From Castanea sativa (Eukaryota > Streptophyta > Magnoliopsida > Fagales > Fagaceae), in the NCBI RefSeq assembly GCF_040712315.1, contig NC_134013.1:46963501-47027500 (forward strand): a DNA stretch of 64,000 nucleotides, written 5' to 3'. Both the position numbers and the translations under genes were made by a program. Below the pieces are notes generated by a model, which was not told where the DNA came from, did not search any database, and saw only the letters and a program-made list of their open reading frames with translations. How positions within the stretch are numbered: position 1 is the stretch's first letter; every line of letters begins with the position of its first letter. Of the stretch, positions 60,444 through 64,000 are shown piece after piece.

Positions 60444-60785
60444 AAAATCCACAATAAATTATAATTAACTGTTTAGCACATCCTTATAAAACCTTTTTTT
60501 TTTTTCCCACCGTTTAGAGTAGGTGCCTTAGACATGTGCGTTAAAGTGCATAGTAACATTTATTATTGATTCAAAAGCTCCTTCATTTCGGTCATTTTGT
60601 GCAACTGGAGAGAAATGAGAAAACAAAACGTTAGTCCAAGTCAACGAAAGCCCGCCACTGTTATCAGTCAACCTTCCAAAAGTCCAAAGTCCAGGCAAGA
60701 CAACAGCATTACCCAGCAGCAGCGGCAGCGGCAAAGACCTCTCACCTCATGCCATCTCACTCTTCACCCCTTCCCACCTCAATCA

Positions 60786-63700
60786 ATGTACCCATTAATA
60801 TTCTTCTTCTTCCTCTTCCTCTCCGTCTCCGCCACCACTTCGCTTCCCACCTCACTCAATAAATTCGACGAATGTAATCAGGCCCCCTTCGACTGTGGGC
60901 CCTTCGAGCACCTCTCTCAACCCTTCACCTCCCAAACCCGACCCGCCAACTGCGGCCAGCCCCAGCCGGAGTTCCTGCTCACCAAATGCAACACCACCGA
61001 TTCACCCGAGTTGACCATCGCCCAACTGCGTTACCGAGTCCTCCGACTCAACCAGACCGATAAAACCATGACCCTAGCCAGGTCAGACCTCTGGGAAAAC
61101 ACGTGCCTAACGGAATTCACTAACACCTCTCTGGGTTCCACGATTCTGAAGTACACTCGCGACAATGAGGACCTCACTATCTACTACGGTTGCTCCGCTA
61201 AGTTTTCGGTGAAGCCTACTAATCAGTTCAATTGTAGCATTAATGGGACAGTGAGCGCTTCTTTTTATCTGACCGGTCCGGTTCCGACCGATCCGGTTCT
61301 GAATATTACTACATGCCTAGTCGGGGTCAGGCTCAAAATCCTTCGAACCGCGGCGATTGAGCTAACAACCAATCGGTCCGCTCTTAAGGAAGCTTTGATG
61401 AGTGGTTTTAATGTGACTTATAGTGACTGTGGCACTCAGCCGTGTCCCAACCCAGGTATTAGACAGTTCATTTCCAAATCAGTAATAACTCTTTTACCAA
61501 CTAAATTTAAATTTTATATTTATCTTGTTATTCTTCATTGCTTTGTTACGCTGTTCTTTGAGTCCTCTACATTCACCAAACCGCATAAAACTCGGAAATT
61601 TGTATTCAATTCAATTTGCCTCGTGCTGGAACATTTATCAGGAAAACCAACATTTTTTATATTGCTCTTTGTTCTGTTCTGTTCTGTTTGCCATTTTCGT
61701 TCATTCATTTAGTGGTCCCAGTCGTTTATGTGTCCAATGTAACTTGGTGCTTCAAATGGTTCTTGTCTTGATTCCTTGTTCCCTGCTCGTATTAAGTTGC
61801 AAGCCCAATGCCCAAAATGTAGCACGAAAGCTTAGAGCGTGCTGAGATGGTACAGAACACATTAATGCACTCCACGTGTGTGTGGTTTACAGAATTGATA
61901 TAGTATGTTATGTAATCAAAGTTTCATAAATTCAATCAGAGAACATCAATCTTGACAAATAATTATAGTTGCTAATACTTAGCTCTAATGTACGCACACT
62001 CCGTACCATTTAGTTGCCACAGGACATGGTTGTGCCAGGATTAAACTATATCTACAATACATCTATCTTACATATTGATTTTTGGTTCTTGGAAAAATGG
62101 AGATTTCTGAATAGTGTGAAAGTGACCCGCCTTACACTTGCTACCTAAATTTTAGAACTATGTAGTAGAATGGTTTCTTCTGTCCTATTTACAGTTGTTC
62201 TTTTCGATACTTTTCTTGCATCCTGTAGAAGCCATCAAGCTGCTCTGGCTAATACATAATTCTCTTTTTGTATGCTAATGCGACTCTCTTTTTCAGTTGG
62301 TCACTTGACGATTAGAACATCTTTCACAAAGGACACGTAGTAAGAAAGAACATGGGATTTTATGATATCTATTATTGTTGATACTTGATAGTGCAAAGAA
62401 GCATTGTTAAACCATGCAAATTTATATCCCCTATTGTTTGATCCTGTTACTGGAACAAAAAATGAAAACTACATTCTGTTCTTTCCTTCCATCTTCTTCC
62501 TTTAAGTTACTGCTGTTGACATATGTATCTAAACATGATTAGTTTTGAAAGGGTCGACTTTCTTTGGGGGGATGAAAAGTTTAATTAGGCTTAGGCATTG
62601 CAGTTTCTGCAGTTCCTTGCAGCCTGACTTGTATATAAGACCCATTCTACAGTGTATTTATATGCATACAACACCCACACACACACACTACTAATATAGC
62701 ACACTTTTTCTGAGAATTTTTGTCAATAAAATTTAAAATTTCCCACTAATTTTTTTATATAAAGGACCTTGAAACCTTTCATTGCTATTTATAAGAGCTT
62801 AAAAGAAAATGTTATATTAGCAAATTTACATGAAGTGGAATTTATCCCAATATCCAATAAACATTGTACAACTAATGACCAGACTGGTAGAGTGACAGGC
62901 CCATCTAGTTGATATCTATTCTTGTCAATATGAAATGCTATCTCCCATATCCCCTACAATACGACATGACAAGCTCACCTCATTTATATAAAATAAAAAT
63001 TTAATAAGTACTCTTAAGTTTTTGGGTACCCTGCCAATGTGAAAGTTTTTCATATTTTCTTTTTAATTAGTTTTTTCCTCTAGATTTTTCACGTGCAGAT
63101 CCTCCCCCTTCTGCTCTGTGACGGCTGTTCCATAGTCTTTTCTTGTTTACAATCTTAGTTACAGAAAAATATCAGTTTTGAAAAATAGTACTTGGATTAT
63201 CTTTTAAGCTTAAATTAGGTCTTGACTATTTGTGTATGATCATGTTGATTGAATATTTTCCTCTGTAATATGAGTCCGTACTCATTTAGACTGACATTTC
63301 TGCATCTTTTGACTATTGCAGAACAAAAAACTCAGATATCACTCGGACTAGGTAATATTTTATGGTGTTAAAATTATATTGTATGTTTTCAATGAGAGCA
63401 GAGGAAATTTAAGCAAACCCTTGTTTCATCTTCAGGCCTAGGCATAGCAGGTGCGGCCATTGCTGGCATTTTTCTAGGTTTCTGGGTCTTTTCCATCAGG
63501 CAACGAAAGAAAAGACACGTGCAAGAATCGAAAAGCAAAGACCTGCCTACACCTCCTTCAAGCACCGGTGGACCTGCTTCTTCATCTAATTTCTCTCGAA
63601 GCATCCCGTCTTATCCCTACACAAAGTCAGATCTTGAAAAGGGAAGCACCTACTTTGGAGCGCAGATCTTCAGCTATGATGAACTGGAAGAAGCCACTAA

Positions 63701-64000
63701 CAATTTTGACACTTCTAGAGAACTTGGAGATGGGGGATTTGGCACTGTTTACTATGGTAGGATAACTTCTGTTGTATAATTAACTCACCCATGCCACCGA
63801 GCTATATTTGTTTTTAATCTCATTCTTTGAAGTGTTCTCCTAATCATTTACAGGCAAGCTCCATGATGGGCGTGTAGTTGCAGTGAAGCGCCTATATGAA
63901 AATAATGTCAAACGTGTTGAGCAGTTCATGAATGAAGTTGAGATCCTAACTAAGATAAGGCACAGAAACCTTGTGACACTGTATGGGTGCACCTCAAAAC
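60786..64000 (+). CDS. LRK10L1: LRK10L1-type receptor-like kinase, exons 1-4, 3' end beyond window
   Basis: Exons: 60786-61455, 63322-63351, 63436-63756 and 63854-64000 (continues), all with GT/AG borders and phase-1 junctions. The ATG at 60786 (MYPLIFFFFLFLSVSATTS) is chosen over an in-frame ATG at 60597 because it starts a signal peptide. The GUB_WAK domain has CNQAPFDCGPFEHLSQPFTS, NCGQPQPEFLLTKC, YRVLRLNQTDKTMTLARSDL, CLTEFTNTS, YYGCSAKF and FNCSING. The WAK_assoc part is short: it stops at VTYSDCGTQPCPNPG without the usual CxxC-SGGxCG segment. Exon 3 gives the transmembrane helix (GIAGAAIAGIFLGFWVF), a basic stop-transfer (RQRKKRH), a Ser/Pro-rich juxtamembrane region and the kinase start (FSYDELEEATNNF, GDGGFGTVYYG). 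Exon 4 has VAVKRL (ATP lysine at 63886-63888) and FMNEVEIL with the alphaC Glu. The wording is that of LRK10L1.2-like kinases of the plasma membrane. GTCAA (W-box complement) occurs at 60640 and 60667. Confidence 0.88.
61456..63321 (+). other. Long first intron of the LRK10L gene
   Basis: A 1.87-kb intron from the donor ag|gtatta to the acceptor attgcag. No further ectodomain exon was found in it. Reading on from exon 1 meets a stop at 61710-61712. It includes (ac)n at 62677-62688. Confidence 0.7.
63322..63351 (+). other. 30-nt mini-exon of the LRK10L gene
   Basis: Encodes about ten residues (EQKTQISLGL with the split first codon) between the ectodomain exon and the transmembrane exon. Its length is a multiple of three, so skipping it keeps the frame. 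As I recall, mini-exons that are alternatively spliced have been reported for Arabidopsis LRK10L genes. Confidence 0.7.

Noticed and set aside
60597..60785. In-frame N-terminal extension of the LRK10L gene (63 codons from ATG 60597)
   Set aside because: It is Gln/Ser/Arg-rich and would bury the signal peptide. The paralogues start at the position equivalent to 60786.

Overview
This is AT-rich nuclear DNA from a eudicot plant, most likely a woody species, although the species cannot be fixed from the sequence. The evidence is plant-specific receptor-kinase ectodomains (GUB_WAK type), plant LTR-retrotransposon lineages (Tat, CRM, Ogre-like), L1-type LINEs, a tRNA-derived SINE family, MITEs and many dinucleotide microsatellites. 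Nearly all of the first 53 kb is transposon sequence, much of it nested. The only genes that look alive are LRK10-like (LRK10L) receptor-kinase exons on the plus strand at 39.5, 54.1 and 60.8-64 kb.

Layout. 1-3.4 kb: a decayed LINE whose poly(A) tail abuts an LRK10L-type kinase pseudogene (3.46-4.4 kb). 5.6-11.3 kb: a decayed Tat-lineage Ty3/gypsy gag-pol with an archaeal-type second RNase H. 11.9-16.0 kb: an antisense extra ORF with a Transposase_28-like block, split by a solo LTR with a target duplication (12054-14129). 17.3-24.75 kb: an LTR of the same family as that solo LTR, split by a CRM-type gypsy element (18019-23719, TSD CTTAG). 24.75-28.66 kb: a non-autonomous internal region carrying an antisense multi-exon plant mobile domain (PMD) gene, closed by another LTR (28659-30245). 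30.4-34.4 kb: an array of about 540-bp repeats broken by an Ogre-like gag fragment. 34.4-39.4 kb: AT-rich spacer with LTR debris.

39.5-64 kb: LRK10L ectodomain exons alternate with LINE fragments, MITEs, SINEs and a second, 3'-truncated Tat element (48.3-52.5 kb). The ectodomain exons at 39491-40262, 54082-54871 and 60786-61455 are open, lie on one strand and all end at phase-1 splice donors. The only transmembrane/kinase module found downstream begins at the 30-nt mini-exon 63322-63351 and runs off the window. A fourth ectodomain copy (59083-59397) is broken.

How it fits together. The receptor exons would encode secretory-pathway proteins: signal peptide, cysteine-rich GUB_WAK ectodomain, one transmembrane helix and a cytosolic kinase. 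Either the two isolated ectodomain exons are remnants of tandem copies that lost their kinases, or they are alternative first exons able to splice to one shared kinase. The transposon part records at least three rounds of nesting. Two related LTR elements keep the same 3' end and antisense leader but carry different antisense cargo genes.
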